Assembly: GCF_003072505.1 (NCBI RefSeq)
Contig: NZ_NTGB01000001.1
Span: forward strand, 632,820 to 696,819
Direction of reading: 5' to 3'
From: Polynucleobacter rarus
Lineage (GTDB): Bacteria > Pseudomonadota > Gammaproteobacteria > Burkholderiales > Burkholderiaceae
DNA length: 64,000 bases
In this document: positions 35,748-47,291 of the stretch, one piece after another
How the letters are laid out: each line of letters begins with the position of its first letter
Numbering within the stretch: position 1 is the first letter of the stretch
Position numbers and translations under genes: made by a program
Notes under the pieces: generated by a model
What the model was told of the DNA's origin: nothing
What the model saw: the letters and a program-made list of their open reading frames with translations, nothing else
The model's database searches: none

Positions 35748-37001
35748 ATGGCAGAAATCAAAAACTACACTCTTAATTTTGGTCCTCAGCATCCTGCTGC
35801 CCATGGAGTATTACGTTTAGTTCTAGAGTTAGACGGCGAAGTGATTCAAAGAGCAGATCCACATATTGGTTTATTGCACCGAGCAACTGAAAAACTAGCA
35901 GAAACTAGAACATGGATTCAAAACATTCCTTATATGGATCGTTTAGATTACGTATCTATGATGAGTAATGAGCATGCATATGTAATGGCGATTGAAAAAC
36001 TATTGCAAGTTGATGTTCCTATTCGAGCTCAATATATACGCGTGATGTTTGATGAAATTACTCGTCTCTTGAATCACCTTCTTTGGATTGGTTGTCACGG
36101 CCTAGACGTTGGAGCGATGGCAGTATTCTTATACGCATTCAGAGAGCGTGAAGATTTATTTGATATGTATGAAGCTGTTTCTGGCGCCAGAATGCACGCT
36201 GCTTACTATCGTCCAGGTGGAGTTTATAGAGACTTGCCTGATCAGATGCCGCAATACACCGCAAATAAAATTCGTGGTGAAAAGGCAATGAAAAAATTAA
36301 ATGAAAATAGAACAGGTTCTTTGCTCGATTTTATTGAGGACTTTACGAACCGCTTCCCTGGTTATGTGGATGAATATGAGACGCTTTTAACAGACAACCG
36401 TATTTGGAAACAGCGATTAGTAGGCATTGGAGTTGTGTCTCCAGAGCGTGCTCTTCAACTAGGTTTCACTGGTGCGATGTTAAGAGGTTCAGGAATAGAA
36501 TGGGATCTCAGAAAAAAACAACCTTACGAAGTTTACGATAAGTTGAATTTTGACATTCCTGTGGGTGTAAACGGGGATAGTTATGATCGTTATTTAGTGC
36601 GTGTTGAAGAAATGCGTCAATCGAATAACATCATTAAACAGTGTATTTCCTGGTTAAGAGCGAATCCTGGCCCAGTCATTTCTGATAATCATAAGATAGC
36701 CCCGCCTAGCCGTATTGATATGAAATCAAATATGGAAGAGTTAATTCATCACTTTAAATTAGCAACTGAAGGCTTGCATGTGCCGAAGGGTCAAGCGTAT
36801 GCTGCAGTAGAGCATCCTAAGGGTGAATTTGGTATTTATGCAATCTCGGATGGAGCTAATAAGCCTTATCGATTAAAGATTCGTGCACCTGGATTCCCGC
36901 ATCTTGCAGCATTAGATGAAATGGCCAAAGGACATATGATTGCTGACGCCGTTACCATCATTGGTACGCAAGATATCGTATTTGGTGAGATTGATAGGTA
37001 A
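35748..37001 (+). CDS. nuoD: NADH-quinone oxidoreductase subunit D
   Basis: This 49-kDa-type subunit forms the quinone site with NuoB. It has 417 residues, with [22 protein letters not shown] (quinone-site His), [13 protein letters not shown] and the C-terminal DIVFGEIDR. It is related to the large subunit of NiFe hydrogenases, without the nickel cysteines. Confidence 0.97.
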   Translation: MAEIKNYTLNFGPQHPAAHGVLRLVLELDGEVIQRADPHIGLLHRATEKLAETRTWIQNIPYMDRLDYVSMMSNEHAYVMAIEKLLQVDVPIRAQYIRVMFDEITRLLNHLLWIGCHGLDVGAMAVFLYAFREREDLFDMYEAVSGARMHAAYYRPGGVYRDLPDQMPQYTANKIRGEKAMKKLNENRTGSLLDFIEDFTNRFPGYVDEYETLLTDNRIWKQRLVGIGVVSPERALQLGFTGAMLRGSGIEWDLRKKQPYEVYDKLNFDIPVGVNGDSYDRYLVRVEEMRQSNNIIKQCISWLRANPGPVISDNHKIAPPSRIDMKSNMEELIHHFKLATEGLHVPKGQAYAAVEHPKGEFGIYAISDGANKPYRLKIRAPGFPHLAALDEMAKGHMIADAVTIIGTQDIVFGEIDR

Positions 37002-37009
37002 GGATGCCA

Positions 37010-37522
37010 ATGATAAATTTTTCCGAAAAAGCATTAAAAGAAATAGCAAGAAATATTGCTAAGTACCCAGCAGACCAAAAACAATCAGCTGTGATGGCTG
37101 CCCTGACTGTGGCTCAAGATGAATTTGGTTGGATTTCACCTGAAGTATTACAAGAAGTCGCACAAATTTTAGAAATGCCGCCAATCTGGGTGCAAGAAGT
37201 TGCTACGTTTTACAACATGTACAACAACAAGCCAGTTGGTAAATTCAAAATTACGGTTTGTACGAACTTACCTTGTGAGCTATCTGGTGGTCTAAAAGCT
37301 GCCCGTTATATTCAAGAAAAACTCGGTATTTCCTTCAATGAGACAACGCCTTGTGGAACATTTACCTTAAAAGAGGGCGAGTGCATGGGTGCTTGTGCCG
37401 ATGCTCCAGTAGCTTTGATTAATGATAAAAAAATGTGTAGTTGGATGAGTAACGAAAAAATTGATGCAATGTTGGACGAATTAAAAGCAAGCGCATCAAT
37501 GCAAACAGGACACACAGCATGA
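37010..37522 (+). CDS. nuoE: NADH-quinone oxidoreductase subunit E
   Basis: This thioredoxin-fold subunit carries a [2Fe-2S] cluster. Ligands are in [10 protein letters not shown] (with the preceding Cys in ITVCTN) and in [14 protein letters not shown] 37010 has AAGG at optimal spacing; ATG 37004 is the alternative and adds two residues. The last four bases overlap nuoF. Confidence 0.95.
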   Translation: MINFSEKALKEIARNIAKYPADQKQSAVMAALTVAQDEFGWISPEVLQEVAQILEMPPIWVQEVATFYNMYNNKPVGKFKITVCTNLPCELSGGLKAARYIQEKLGISFNETTPCGTFTLKEGECMGACADAPVALINDKKMCSWMSNEKIDAMLDELKASASMQTGHTA

Positions 37523-38814
37523 GCTCTCTTCATAACTTACATATCAAGCCACTAATATTGGCAGATCTCAATGGTTCCAATTGGCATTTAGCTGATTATG
37601 TTTCTCGCGGCGGATATAGTGCGCTGAAAAGAATTTTGTCTGAAAATATTCCTCCGGAGCAAGTTATTGCCACGGTAAAAGCCTCTGGCCTGCGTGGACG
37701 GGGTGGTGCTGGATTCCCTACTGGTCTCAAATGGAGTTTTATGCCAAGGCAACTGCCTGGTGATAAATACCTTGTCTGCAACTCAGATGAAGGAGAGCCT
37801 GGTACTTTTAAAGATAGAGATATTCTTCGCTATAACCCACATGCATTGATTGAAGGTATGGCAATTGCAGCCTATGCGATGGGTATTCCTGTGGGTTATA
37901 ACTATATTCACGGAGAAATCTGGAATGAATATGAAATCTTTGAACAAGCGCTCGAAGAGGCAAGAGCGGGTGGTTATCTTGGTAAATCAATTTTGGGCTC
38001 CAATTTCTCATTTGAGTTATATGCGCATCACGGATATGGTGCCTATATCTGCGGCGAGGAAACTGCCTTATTGGAATCTCTAGAGGGTAAAAAAGGTCAG
38101 CCAAGATTTAAGCCGCCATTTCCTGCAAGCTTTGGTTTGTATGGTAAACCAACCACGATTAATAATACGGAGACCTTTGCTGCGGTGCCATTTATTTTTA
38201 AGGTAGGTCCTGAAGCCTATTTGGGTTTAGGCAAGCCCAATAATGGTGGTACAAAAATCTTTTCAGTATCTGGAGATGTGGCACGACCTGGTAACTATGA
38301 AATTCCTTTGGGAACGCCTTTTTCGACTTTACTTGAGTTAGCGGGTGGTATGCGGGAAGGGCGTAAATTAAAGGCAGTCATTCCAGGTGGATCCTCTGCA
38401 CCGGTGATTCCTGGCGACATGATGTTAGCGACGGACATGGACTATGACAGTATTTCTAAAGCTGGCTCCATGTTGGGTTCTGGTGCTGTGATTGTGATGA
38501 ATGACACACGCTGCATGGTCAAGTCATTATTGCGTTTATCTTACTTCTATCATGAAGAATCCTGCGGTCAATGTACACCGTGCCGTGAGGGCACTGGATG
38601 GCTTTGGCGGATGGTGGATCGAATTGAGCATGGCAAAGGCCAGATGGAAGATTTGGATCAACTCAATCAAATCGCAGGAAATATCATGGGCAGAACGATT
38701 TGTGCACTTGGCGACGCGGCAGCGATGCCAGTTCGAGGAATGTTAAAGCACTACATGGATGAGTTTGTATTCCACGTTGAAAATAAGCGTTGTATCGTGC
38801 CTGAATATGTTTGA
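37519..38814 (+). CDS. nuoF: NADH-quinone oxidoreductase subunit F
   Basis: This is the NADH-oxidising flavoprotein. FMN/NADH motifs are [15 protein letters not shown] and [14 protein letters not shown]; the [4Fe-4S] ligands are in [13 protein letters not shown] and a downstream Cys in [10 protein letters not shown]. It has 431 residues. The start overlaps nuoE. Confidence 0.97.
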   Translation: MSSLHNLHIKPLILADLNGSNWHLADYVSRGGYSALKRILSENIPPEQVIATVKASGLRGRGGAGFPTGLKWSFMPRQLPGDKYLVCNSDEGEPGTFKDRDILRYNPHALIEGMAIAAYAMGIPVGYNYIHGEIWNEYEIFEQALEEARAGGYLGKSILGSNFSFELYAHHGYGAYICGEETALLESLEGKKGQPRFKPPFPASFGLYGKPTTINNTETFAAVPFIFKVGPEAYLGLGKPNNGGTKIFSVSGDVARPGNYEIPLGTPFSTLLELAGGMREGRKLKAVIPGGSSAPVIPGDMMLATDMDYDSISKAGSMLGSGAVIVMNDTRCMVKSLLRLSYFYHEESCGQCTPCREGTGWLWRMVDRIEHGKGQMEDLDQLNQIAGNIMGRTICALGDAAAMPVRGMLKHYMDEFVFHVENKRCIVPEYV

Positions 38815-38851
38815 GGCATTTAAAGTATTTAATGATTAAGGTGATTTAGAA

Positions 38852-41179
38852 ATGGTTCAAATCGAAATCGACGGCAAATCGGTTGAAGTCAAAGAAGGTA
38901 CGACGGTAATTAATGCTGCCCACCAAATTGGGACGTACATTCCTCATTTTTGCTATCACAAGAAGTTGTCGATTGCCGCCAACTGCCGTATGTGTTTAGT
39001 CGAGGTTGAAAAAGCTCCTAAGCCAATGCCCGCATGTGCCACGCCGGTGAATGCCGGAATGAAGGTTTTTACTAGTTCACCGAAAGCCGTTGAAGCTCAA
39101 AAAGCCGTGATGGAGTTTTTGTTAATCAATCACCCTTTAGACTGTCCGATTTGTGACCAGGGTGGTGAGTGTCAGTTACAAGATTTAACGGTTGGTTATG
39201 GTAAGTCAAACTCTAGATACCATGAAGAAAAACGGGTCGTTTTTCATAAGAATGTGGGTCCATTAATTTCAATGGAAGAGATGAGTCGTTGTATTCATTG
39301 CACAAGATGCGTTCGCTTTGGTCAAGAAATTGCTGGAGTAATGGAATTAGGCATGTTAAACAGAGGTGAACATTCTGAGATTACCGCCTTTGTTGGTCAA
39401 ACGGTTGATTCTGAATTGTCAGGCAATATGATTGACATTTGTCCAGTTGGAGCCCTTACTAGTAAACCGTTTAGATATGCTGCTAGAACTTGGGAACTCG
39501 GACGTAAAAAATCGGTAAGTCCGCATGATTCACTTGGGACAAATATTATTGTTCAAACGAAGTCTGATGAAGTGAAAAGAGTGGTACCCCTCGAAAATGA
39601 GAGTGTCAACGAATGTTGGATTTCAGATAAAGACCGTTTTGCTTATGAAGGATTAAGAAGTAATGATCGAATTACTTCGCCAATGGTCAAGCAAAATAAC
39701 GAATGGATTGAATGTGATTGGCAAGATGCATTAGAGTATGTTCAGTCTGGTTTGAGTGGTGTGAAAGCCGACCATGGCGCTGATTCAATCGCGGCTTTAG
39801 CACATCCCATGTCTACCGTTGAAGAGTTGTATCTGCTCAAGAAACTAATGAATGACTTTGGTTCATCGAAGATTGAGTCTCGTTTGCGCCAGATTGATAA
39901 TCAAATTCCTTCTGGTACGAATTGGTTAGGAATGCCGGTTGAAAAACTGGAACATTTAGATCGTTGTTTGGTGATTGGTAGCTTTTTAAGAAAAGATCAT
40001 CCCTTATTAGCCGCAAGATTAAGAAAAGCTGCAAAATCAGGTCTGCAATTAATGAGAATCGACAGTGGTTCTGATGACTGGTTAATTAACAATACAACAG
40101 GAATTAAATCAGCTCCGTCTAACTGGATCAATCAACTGATTGAGCTCGCCTGCGCGATTGCAACCGAAAAAGGCATCAATGCTCCTTGTCAGGTGGTTGA
40201 AGTCTCTGATCAAATATTGGCGTTTGCGAAAAAACTCATTTCAGGTCAAGAAAAAGCAGTGTTCATTGGCAACACAGCACTAGCTCACCCAAATTATTCT
40301 CAAATTGATGCTTTAGCAACTTGGATCGCGAGTTCAGTCGGTGCGAGTCTAGGTTTTCTCGGTGATGGTGCTAACTTCGTTGGAGCACAAGTCTTGGGTG
40401 CGGTCAGTTCTGGCGATCAAGGTGGTATTCAAGCAATTTTGCATTCCAAGGTAAAAGCTTTTGTTCTTCTAAATCTTGAGCCAATGGTTGATTTACCTGA
40501 TCCTTTGCTAGCAAGGTCAGCATTACAAAACGCGCAAACTGTGATTGCCTTATCCGCTTATGCTTCAGATGATTTATTAGAACTTGCGGATGTAATTTTA
40601 CCCATCACTCCTTATGCTGAACAAGCTGGTACCTACATTAATATTGCTGGTGAAATTCAATCGACGCAAGCTAGTGTAAAACCTTTAGGGCAAGCTAGAC
40701 CGGCTTGGAAAGTGTTGAGAGTTTTAGGTGGTTTACTTGAACTGCCCACATTTAATTTCAATACGGTTGAAGAAGTGCGCAGCGTAGCGATCGGTCAATA
40801 CGAAAATAAAGTGGTAATGCCTACTCATCAATCCATTGAGGTGAATGCGCAATTGGAAAGTCACACTTCATCAACCTATGAGCGTTTAGCCGATGTACCA
40901 ATTCATTTTACTGATCCAATCGTGAGAAGATCGGCGGCTTTAAAACTAACATTAGACAGTAAAAAAGCCCTGAAAGTTGGCTTGCCTAAAAAACTGTTTG
41001 AAGAAATGAATTTAAAAGAGGGCGATGCGATTCGAATTTCTCAAGGCGAATCAAAAGTTGTCATGCCCGCCACGTTGGAAAAAGAGTTAGTAGATGGCGT
41101 GATTCGTTTGTCCGCAGCTACCCCCGCTAGTTCATTGTTGGGTTCAATGTTTGGCTTGTTAACTTTGGAGCGAGTATGA
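38852..41179 (+). CDS. nuoG: NADH-quinone oxidoreductase subunit G
   Basis: This 75-kDa-type subunit carries several iron-sulfur clusters. The N-terminal [2Fe-2S] domain has [11 protein letters not shown] and ACATPV. The His/Cys cluster is in [18 protein letters not shown], and the [4Fe-4S] cluster in [13 protein letters not shown]...CPVGAL. A molybdopterin-oxidoreductase-like domain without cofactor residues fills the remainder (775 residues). It overlaps nuoH by 4 bases. Confidence 0.97.
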   Translation: MVQIEIDGKSVEVKEGTTVINAAHQIGTYIPHFCYHKKLSIAANCRMCLVEVEKAPKPMPACATPVNAGMKVFTSSPKAVEAQKAVMEFLLINHPLDCPICDQGGECQLQDLTVGYGKSNSRYHEEKRVVFHKNVGPLISMEEMSRCIHCTRCVRFGQEIAGVMELGMLNRGEHSEITAFVGQTVDSELSGNMIDICPVGALTSKPFRYAARTWELGRKKSVSPHDSLGTNIIVQTKSDEVKRVVPLENESVNECWISDKDRFAYEGLRSNDRITSPMVKQNNEWIECDWQDALEYVQSGLSGVKADHGADSIAALAHPMSTVEELYLLKKLMNDFGSSKIESRLRQIDNQIPSGTNWLGMPVEKLEHLDRCLVIGSFLRKDHPLLAARLRKAAKSGLQLMRIDSGSDDWLINNTTGIKSAPSNWINQLIELACAIATEKGINAPCQVVEVSDQILAFAKKLISGQEKAVFIGNTALAHPNYSQIDALATWIASSVGASLGFLGDGANFVGAQVLGAVSSGDQGGIQAILHSKVKAFVLLNLEPMVDLPDPLLARSALQNAQTVIALSAYASDDLLELADVILPITPYAEQAGTYINIAGEIQSTQASVKPLGQARPAWKVLRVLGGLLELPTFNFNTVEEVRSVAIGQYENKVVMPTHQSIEVNAQLESHTSSTYERLADVPIHFTDPIVRRSAALKLTLDSKKALKVGLPKKLFEEMNLKEGDAIRISQGESKVVMPATLEKELVDGVIRLSAATPASSLLGSMFGLLTLERV

Positions 41180-42246
41180 ATATCATCGAAATCATCACCG
41201 CTCAAGGTGAACAAACTTTTGGCCAGTTATGGCCGATTGTTTGGGCCTTAGTGCGAATTGTTATCATTGTTCTGCCCATGTTTGCCTGTGTTGCATACCT
41301 AACCTTATGGGAAAGAAAGTTGATTGGTTGGATGCACGTGCGGATGGGACCCAATCGAGTTGGGCCTCTAGGCTTGTTACAACCGATCGCAGATGCTCTG
41401 AAATTATTGTTAAAAGAAGTGATTCAACCGACAAGAGCGAATAAAGTTTTATTTATTATTGGTCCGGTGATGGTCATTGCCCCAGCATTTGCTGCCTGGG
41501 CAGTTGTTCCCTTTCAAGCAGATTTGGTTTTGGCTGATGTCAATGCAGGTCTTCTATATGTGATGGCAATTACTTCAGTCGGCGTTTATGGTGTGATTCT
41601 CGCTGGTTGGGCATCAAACTCAAAGTATGCCTTTTTAGGTGCAATGAGAGCCTCAGCTCAAATGGTCTCTTATGAAATTGCAATGGGATTTGCTTTGGTT
41701 GGCGTGTTAATGATTTCAGGGACTTTGAACCTAGGTGATATTGTCAAATCTCAATCGCACGGATTCTTTGCAGAGATAGGCTTGAATTTTTTATCATGGA
41801 ATTGGCTACCACTTTTACCAATGTTTGTGATTTATTTTATTTCAGGTGTTGCAGAAACGAATCGTCATCCCTTTGACGTAGTTGAAGGGGAGTCTGAAAT
41901 TGTTGCTGGTCATATGATTGAGTACTCAGGAATGGCATTCGCAATGTTTTTCTTGGCTGAGTACGCCAATATGATTCTCATCACTACGATGTGTGCAACT
42001 TTATTTTTAGGTGGTTGGTTACCAATTGTGGACTTACCAATTCTAAGAGATATACCGGGCTTTTTTTGGTTGCTTCTTAAAACCTTCTTGTTGTTGTCCG
42101 TTTTTATTTGGTTAAGAGCTTCTTTACCTCGTTATCGTTACGACCAAATTATGCGTTTAGGTTGGAAAGTATTTATTCCACTGTCGGTATTTTGGGTAGT
42201 TGTTGTTGGTGCTTGGGTTGTTTCTCCACTGAGCGTATGGAAATAA
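41176..42246 (+). CDS. nuoH: NADH-quinone oxidoreductase subunit H
   Basis: This eight- or nine-helix membrane subunit lies at the junction of the two arms. It has [34 protein letters not shown] and the loop [16 protein letters not shown] that lines the quinone entry. It has 356 residues. Confidence 0.97.
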   Translation: MNIIEIITAQGEQTFGQLWPIVWALVRIVIIVLPMFACVAYLTLWERKLIGWMHVRMGPNRVGPLGLLQPIADALKLLLKEVIQPTRANKVLFIIGPVMVIAPAFAAWAVVPFQADLVLADVNAGLLYVMAITSVGVYGVILAGWASNSKYAFLGAMRASAQMVSYEIAMGFALVGVLMISGTLNLGDIVKSQSHGFFAEIGLNFLSWNWLPLLPMFVIYFISGVAETNRHPFDVVEGESEIVAGHMIEYSGMAFAMFFLAEYANMILITTMCATLFLGGWLPIVDLPILRDIPGFFWLLLKTFLLLSVFIWLRASLPRYRYDQIMRLGWKVFIPLSVFWVVVVGAWVVSPLSVWK

Positions 42247-42273
42247 AGACCTGTCATTTACTGGAAAAATTAG

Positions 42274-42765
42274 ATGTTGAATAATGTTCGCGAGTTTTTA
42301 AATAGTTTGCTTTTAAAAGAAGTTTTTAAAGGCATGAGTTTGACTGGGAAATATTTATTTTCTCCTAAATCAACTATTCAATATCCTGAAGAAAAAACAC
42401 CGATGTCACCTCGTTTTAGAGGGTTGCATGCTTTACGCAGATACCCTAATGGCGAGGAAAGATGCATTGCCTGTAAATTATGCGAAGCAGTTTGCCCTGC
42501 TTTAGCTATTACGATTGAGTCTGACCAAAGAGATGATGGTTCTCGTCGAACAACTAGGTATGACATTGACTTAACTAAATGTATCTTTTGTGGCTTTTGT
42601 GAAGAGGCATGTCCAGTCGACGCTATTGTTGAAACCCATATTCATGAATACCACGGTGAGAAGCGAGGGGACTTGTACTTTACCAAGGATATGCTCTTGG
42701 CAGTAGGTGATCAATTTGAAAATGAAATTGCAGAGAAAAAAACTGCTGATGCTAAATACCGATAA
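42274..42765 (+). CDS. nuoI: NADH-quinone oxidoreductase subunit I
   Basis: This is an 8Fe ferredoxin-type subunit (clusters N6a/N6b). Its two motifs are [13 protein letters not shown] and [15 protein letters not shown]. The N-terminal amphipathic stretch anchors it to the membrane arm. It has 163 residues. Confidence 0.97.
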   Translation: MLNNVREFLNSLLLKEVFKGMSLTGKYLFSPKSTIQYPEEKTPMSPRFRGLHALRRYPNGEERCIACKLCEAVCPALAITIESDQRDDGSRRTTRYDIDLTKCIFCGFCEEACPVDAIVETHIHEYHGEKRGDLYFTKDMLLAVGDQFENEIAEKKTADAKYR

Positions 42766-42777
42766 AAGACAGACACC

Positions 42778-43404
42778 ATGAATTTTGATTCTCAAACTAT
42801 CCTTTTTTATATTTTCGCTTTGGTGCTTTTAGTTTCTGGCTTCAAAGTGATTAGTACTAAAAATCCAGTGCATGCTGCCTTGTTCCTCGTATTAGCTTTT
42901 TTTAATGCCGCAGGTATCTGGATGTTATTGCAAGCTGAATTTTTATCTATTGCATTGATTCTTGTATACGTCGGTGCAGTGATGGTCTTGTTCCTGTTCG
43001 TTGTGATGATGCTTGATTTAGATGTCGAACATTTACGTAATCAATTTAAACAATTTTTACCTGTAGCGACCATTGTGGGTTTTGTCATTGTGGTAGAGAT
43101 GACAGTTGTTCTAGTGAGAGGTTTCATTGGCTCAAGAATCCCAATGCCACTGCAAACACCCGAGGGTGAAAGTAATACGATGAGCCTTGGTAAGCTGATT
43201 TATGGGGACTATGTATTTGCTTTCGAAATCGCGGGCATTATTTTGTTGGTGGCTATTGTTGCAGCTGTTGCATTAACATTACGTCGCCGTAAAGATCACA
43301 AATCTCAAGATGTCCCTGCACAAATTAGAACCAAGAAAGAAGACCGCGTTCGAATTGTTTCAATGCCTGCAGATATAGCCAATCGTCAGGACGGGAAAAA
43401 ATAA
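42778..43404 (+). CDS. nuoJ: NADH-quinone oxidoreductase subunit J
   Basis: This is a five-helix membrane subunit. [21 protein letters not shown] and [18 protein letters not shown] are the family landmarks, including the pi-bulge helix. The last 35 residues are a charged cytoplasmic tail. It has 208 residues and is followed by nuoK after one base. Confidence 0.96.
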   Translation: MNFDSQTILFYIFALVLLVSGFKVISTKNPVHAALFLVLAFFNAAGIWMLLQAEFLSIALILVYVGAVMVLFLFVVMMLDLDVEHLRNQFKQFLPVATIVGFVIVVEMTVVLVRGFIGSRIPMPLQTPEGESNTMSLGKLIYGDYVFAFEIAGIILLVAIVAAVALTLRRRKDHKSQDVPAQIRTKKEDRVRIVSMPADIANRQDGKK

Positions 43405-43405
43405 T

Positions 43406-43711
43406 ATGATTACCTTAGCCCATTATTTAGTTTTAGCAGCTATATTGTTTGCTACCGGCATTATCGGCATTTTCTTAAATCGTAAGAACATTATTGTTTT
43501 ATTAATGTCAATTGAACTCATGTTGCTTGCTGTAAACACCAATTTTGTAGCGTTTTCTCATTATAGTGGGGATATGCTCGGACAGGTCTTTGTCTTCTTT
43601 ATTTTGACTGTAGCAGCTGCAGAGGCGGCGATAGGTTTAGCTATTTTGGTGATCTTATTCCGAACTAGAGATACCGTTAGCACTGAAGATCTCGGTCAAT
43701 TGAAGGGTTAA
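43406..43711 (+). CDS. nuoK: NADH-quinone oxidoreductase subunit K
   Basis: This is a three-helix MrpC-like subunit of 101 residues. [21 protein letters not shown] carries the conserved membrane Glu of helix 2, and [14 protein letters not shown] the second Glu, both needed for proton transfer. Confidence 0.97.
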   Translation: MITLAHYLVLAAILFATGIIGIFLNRKNIIVLLMSIELMLLAVNTNFVAFSHYSGDMLGQVFVFFILTVAAAEAAIGLAILVILFRTRDTVSTEDLGQLKG

Positions 43712-43720
43712 TAGGAAAAT

Positions 43721-45799
43721 TTGGTAAACATGATAATGACGCAAACACTTAACCCATACCTGCTTTTAGCTATTCCATTAGCACCACTTTTTGGCGCAAT
43801 CATAGCGGGTTTTTTTGGTACTAAATTTTTAGGTAATCTATTAGATAAAACATCTTGCCATCGGATTACTATCTTAGGCGTGGCCATCGCTTGTGGTCTT
43901 TCTATTCATGTTTTGTTAGATGTATTGAACGGCGCAAGATTCAATGGCAATATTTATGAATGGATGAAGCTGGGTAATGAACTCGTTCTTCCAGTTGGCT
44001 TTTTGATTGATCCTTTGTCTGCCATGATGATGGTGGTAGTTACTTTCGTCTCTTTAATGGTTCACATTTATACCATTGGATATATGGCTGAAGATGAGGG
44101 TTATAACCGCTTTTTTGCCTATATTTCTCTGTTTACCTTTGCCATGCTAATGCTGGTGATGAGTAATAACTTTTTACAATTGTTTTTTGGTTGGGAAGCA
44201 GTAGGTTTAGTCTCATATCTTTTGATCGGCTTTTGGTACAAAAAGTCAACCGCTATTTTTGCCAATATGAAAGCATTCTTAGTGAACCGAGTAGGTGATT
44301 TCGGTTTTATTCTAGGTATTGGATTAATACTTGCATCAACTGGCACGATGGATTATCAAACTGCTTTTTCTCAGGTCGATAACATTGCTGCTCAAAGCCT
44401 ACCAGGAACTAGTTGGAATTTAATGACGGTGACCTGTATTTGTTTATTTATTGGTGCGATGGGTAAATCGGCTCAGTTCCCATTACATGTTTGGTTACCT
44501 GACTCGATGGAAGGTCCAACCCCAATTTCTGCATTGATCCATGCTGCCACCATGGTAACGGCTGGTATTTTTATGGTGAGTAGAATGTCACCATTCTTTG
44601 AACTGTCAGATGTTGCTTTATCTTTCATTCTGATCATTGGTTCCATTACAGCTTTATTTATGGGGTTTCTTGGAATTGTTCAAACCGATATTAAAAAAGT
44701 TGTGGCTTACTCAACTCTTTCGCAACTCGGTTACATGACAGTTGCCTTAGGGGTTTCAGCATATCCAGTTGCGATTTTTCACCTAATGACCCATGCTTTT
44801 TTCAAAGCATTGTTATTTTTAGGAGCCGGTAGTGTCATCATGGGTATGCACCATGATCAAGATATGCGCAATATGGGTGGTTTAAGAAAGTACATGCCAA
44901 TTACATGGATCACCTCATTAATTGGTAGTTTAGCTTTAATTGGAACACCATTCTTCTCTGGCTTTTACTCCAAAGACTCGATTATTGAAGCGGTTGCTGA
45001 AAGTCATCTCTATGGCTCTACATTTGCTTACTACTCAGTTATTATTGGCGTATTCGTAACTGCTTTTTATTCTTTTAGGATGTACTTCCTGGTCTTTCAC
45101 GGTCCAGAACGCTTTGGTATTAATCATCATCATGAGCACCATGACGACCACGTTCACCATGATGATCATGCACACGATGAACATCATGGATTGGCACCAG
45201 GCCAGAAGCCACACGAATCACCATGGGTGGTTACAGTGCCTTTAATTATGTTAGCGATTCCATCTCTACTCATCGGTTTCTTTGCGATTGAGCCCATGTT
45301 GTTCGGTGGATTTTTCGATGGGGCGATTTTCATTAACTTTGAAAAGCATGCCACTATGGAAGAGCTTCAAGCTGCCTTTCATGGAGCGATCCCAATGGCA
45401 ATGCATGCATTTTCTACTTTAGTGTTTTGGTTAGCCTTCTCTGGGGTGGTTTGTGCCGCAGTCTTTTACTTGTGGTTACCGATTATCCCAACAACCATCG
45501 CTCGTATTTTTGCACCAATTAAAAAAGTTTTAGACAACAAATACTATCTTGATGATTTTAATCAGATGGTTTTTGGCGGCGGCGCTAAAGCCATTGGTGA
45601 AGGACTTTGGAAGTTTGGTGATCAAAACGTGATTGATGGTTTTGTAGTCAACGGTAGTGCAAAGGTGGTTGCATGGCTTTCTGGTTTGTCCAGACAGTTG
45701 CAAACAGGATATTTATATCACTATGCTTTTGCAATGATCATCGGAGTCATTGGTTTGATTACATGGATTCTTTATACCCATATGGGTTCAATTAAATAA
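43721..45799 (+). CDS. nuoL: NADH-quinone oxidoreductase subunit L, with a His-rich loop
   Basis: This is an antiporter-like proton channel subunit of 692 residues. It has FFGWEAVGLVSYLLIGFW, GAMGKSAQFPLHVWLPDSMEGPTPISALIHAATMV (landmarks within this stretch are Lys and the PLHVWLPD motif) and a C-terminal transverse helix. An unusual insert at residues 469-489 has 12 His and 7 acidic residues in 21 positions, between two transmembrane segments. The start could be the upstream codon at 43721 or the ATG at 43730. Confidence 0.95.
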   Translation: MVNMIMTQTLNPYLLLAIPLAPLFGAIIAGFFGTKFLGNLLDKTSCHRITILGVAIACGLSIHVLLDVLNGARFNGNIYEWMKLGNELVLPVGFLIDPLSAMMMVVVTFVSLMVHIYTIGYMAEDEGYNRFFAYISLFTFAMLMLVMSNNFLQLFFGWEAVGLVSYLLIGFWYKKSTAIFANMKAFLVNRVGDFGFILGIGLILASTGTMDYQTAFSQVDNIAAQSLPGTSWNLMTVTCICLFIGAMGKSAQFPLHVWLPDSMEGPTPISALIHAATMVTAGIFMVSRMSPFFELSDVALSFILIIGSITALFMGFLGIVQTDIKKVVAYSTLSQLGYMTVALGVSAYPVAIFHLMTHAFFKALLFLGAGSVIMGMHHDQDMRNMGGLRKYMPITWITSLIGSLALIGTPFFSGFYSKDSIIEAVAESHLYGSTFAYYSVIIGVFVTAFYSFRMYFLVFHGPERFGINHHHEHHDDHVHHDDHAHDEHHGLAPGQKPHESPWVVTVPLIMLAIPSLLIGFFAIEPMLFGGFFDGAIFINFEKHATMEELQAAFHGAIPMAMHAFSTLVFWLAFSGVVCAAVFYLWLPIIPTTIARIFAPIKKVLDNKYYLDDFNQMVFGGGAKAIGEGLWKFGDQNVIDGFVVNGSAKVVAWLSGLSRQLQTGYLYHYAFAMIIGVIGLITWILYTHMGSIK

Positions 45800-45809
45800 G
45801 CGGCAAGTC

Positions 45810-47276
45810 ATGATTTTATCTATAGCAATTTGGATGCCGATTGTCTTCGGTATCATTATTTTAGCAAGCGGTTCCGATCGCAATGCAGGTTTTGTGAGAG
45901 TGTTTGCTCTGATTGCATCCATTCTTAGTTTTGTCATTACCTTACCACTCGTGATTGATTTTGATATCGCTAATGCAGGGATGCAGTTTGTTGAGAACGT
46001 TTCTTGGGTTGCTAGGTATGACATCAAATACCACTTAGGGGTGGACGGTATCTCTGTTTGGTTTGTTGTATTGACCTCCTTTATTACGGTCATCGTGGTT
46101 CTAGCCGCTTGGGAAGTTATTCAAGAAAGGGTAGCCCAATACTTTGCGGCATTTTTAATTCTTTCAGGCTTAATGATTGGTGTGTTTGCTGCACTTGATG
46201 GTCTTCTGTTCTATGTCTTTTTCGAAGCGACTCTGATCCCGATGTATATCATTATTGGGGTATGGGGTGGAAAAAACAGAATTTATGCAGCTTTTAAATT
46301 TTTCCTATATACATTAATGGGGTCTTTACTTACCCTCATTGCGTTCTTGTATTTATACAATGCGACAGACACTTTTGATATTCTGACTTGGCAAAATGCA
46401 AAGTTAGACTTTAAAGAGCAGTTATTGATCTTCATTGCTTTCTTAATGGCCTTTGCCGTGAAAGTACCAATGTGGCCAGTTCATACTTGGTTACCAGATG
46501 CTCACGTTGAGGCACCAACCGGTGGATCTATCGTCCTTGCTGCCATCATGTTAAAACTCGGTGCTTACGGCTTCTTAAGGTTCTCCTTACCGATTGCTCC
46601 AGATGCAAGTCTATATTTAGCGCCTTTCATGATCAGTCTTTCTTTGATTGCGGTCATCTACATTGGGCTCGTGGCATTAGTTCAAAAAGACATGAAGAAG
46701 CTAGTTGCGTATTCTTCAATTGCGCATATGGGCTTTGTTACCTTGGGATTTTTCATTTTTAATCCCATGGGCTTTGAAGGTGGCATCGTACAAATGATTT
46801 CTCATGGATTTATTTCTGGAGCAATGTTCTTCTCCATCGGAGTTTTGTATGATCGTATGCACACCCGTCAAATTGCAGATTACGGTGGGGTAGTAAATAC
46901 CATGCCACGATTTGCTGCCTTTGGAGTTTTATTCGCGATGGCCAATTGTGGCTTACCAGCAACCTCGGGTTTCGTTGGCGAGTTCATGGTGATTTTAGGT
47001 GCTGTTGATTATGATTTTGTCATTGGATTTTTAGCAGCAACAGCTTTAATCCTTGGCGCAGCCTATTCTTTATGGATGACCAAGCGAGTGTTTTTTGGTG
47101 ATGTTGCGAATGCACATGTGGCGGAATTAAAAGATATTAACGGACGTGAATTTTTAATTCTGAGCCTACTCGCTATTTTGACAATTGCTATGGGAGTTTA
47201 TCCAAAACCGTTTACGGATATTATTCATCCGGCAACGATTGAATTACTCAAACATATCGCTGTCAGTAAGATTTAA
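45810..47276 (+). CDS. nuoM: NADH-quinone oxidoreductase subunit M
   Basis: This is the second antiporter-like subunit, of 488 residues. YFFFEATLIPMYIIIGVWGG-like sequence appears as VFFEATLIPMYIIIGVWGGK with the key Glu. MWPVHTWLPDAHVEAPTGGS and the central Lys of KDMKKLVAYSSIAHMG are also present. Confidence 0.97.
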   Translation: MILSIAIWMPIVFGIIILASGSDRNAGFVRVFALIASILSFVITLPLVIDFDIANAGMQFVENVSWVARYDIKYHLGVDGISVWFVVLTSFITVIVVLAAWEVIQERVAQYFAAFLILSGLMIGVFAALDGLLFYVFFEATLIPMYIIIGVWGGKNRIYAAFKFFLYTLMGSLLTLIAFLYLYNATDTFDILTWQNAKLDFKEQLLIFIAFLMAFAVKVPMWPVHTWLPDAHVEAPTGGSIVLAAIMLKLGAYGFLRFSLPIAPDASLYLAPFMISLSLIAVIYIGLVALVQKDMKKLVAYSSIAHMGFVTLGFFIFNPMGFEGGIVQMISHGFISGAMFFSIGVLYDRMHTRQIADYGGVVNTMPRFAAFGVLFAMANCGLPATSGFVGEFMVILGAVDYDFVIGFLAATALILGAAYSLWMTKRVFFGDVANAHVAELKDINGREFLILSLLAILTIAMGVYPKPFTDIIHPATIELLKHIAVSKI

Positions 47277-47291
47277 AACATTGGAACCAAC

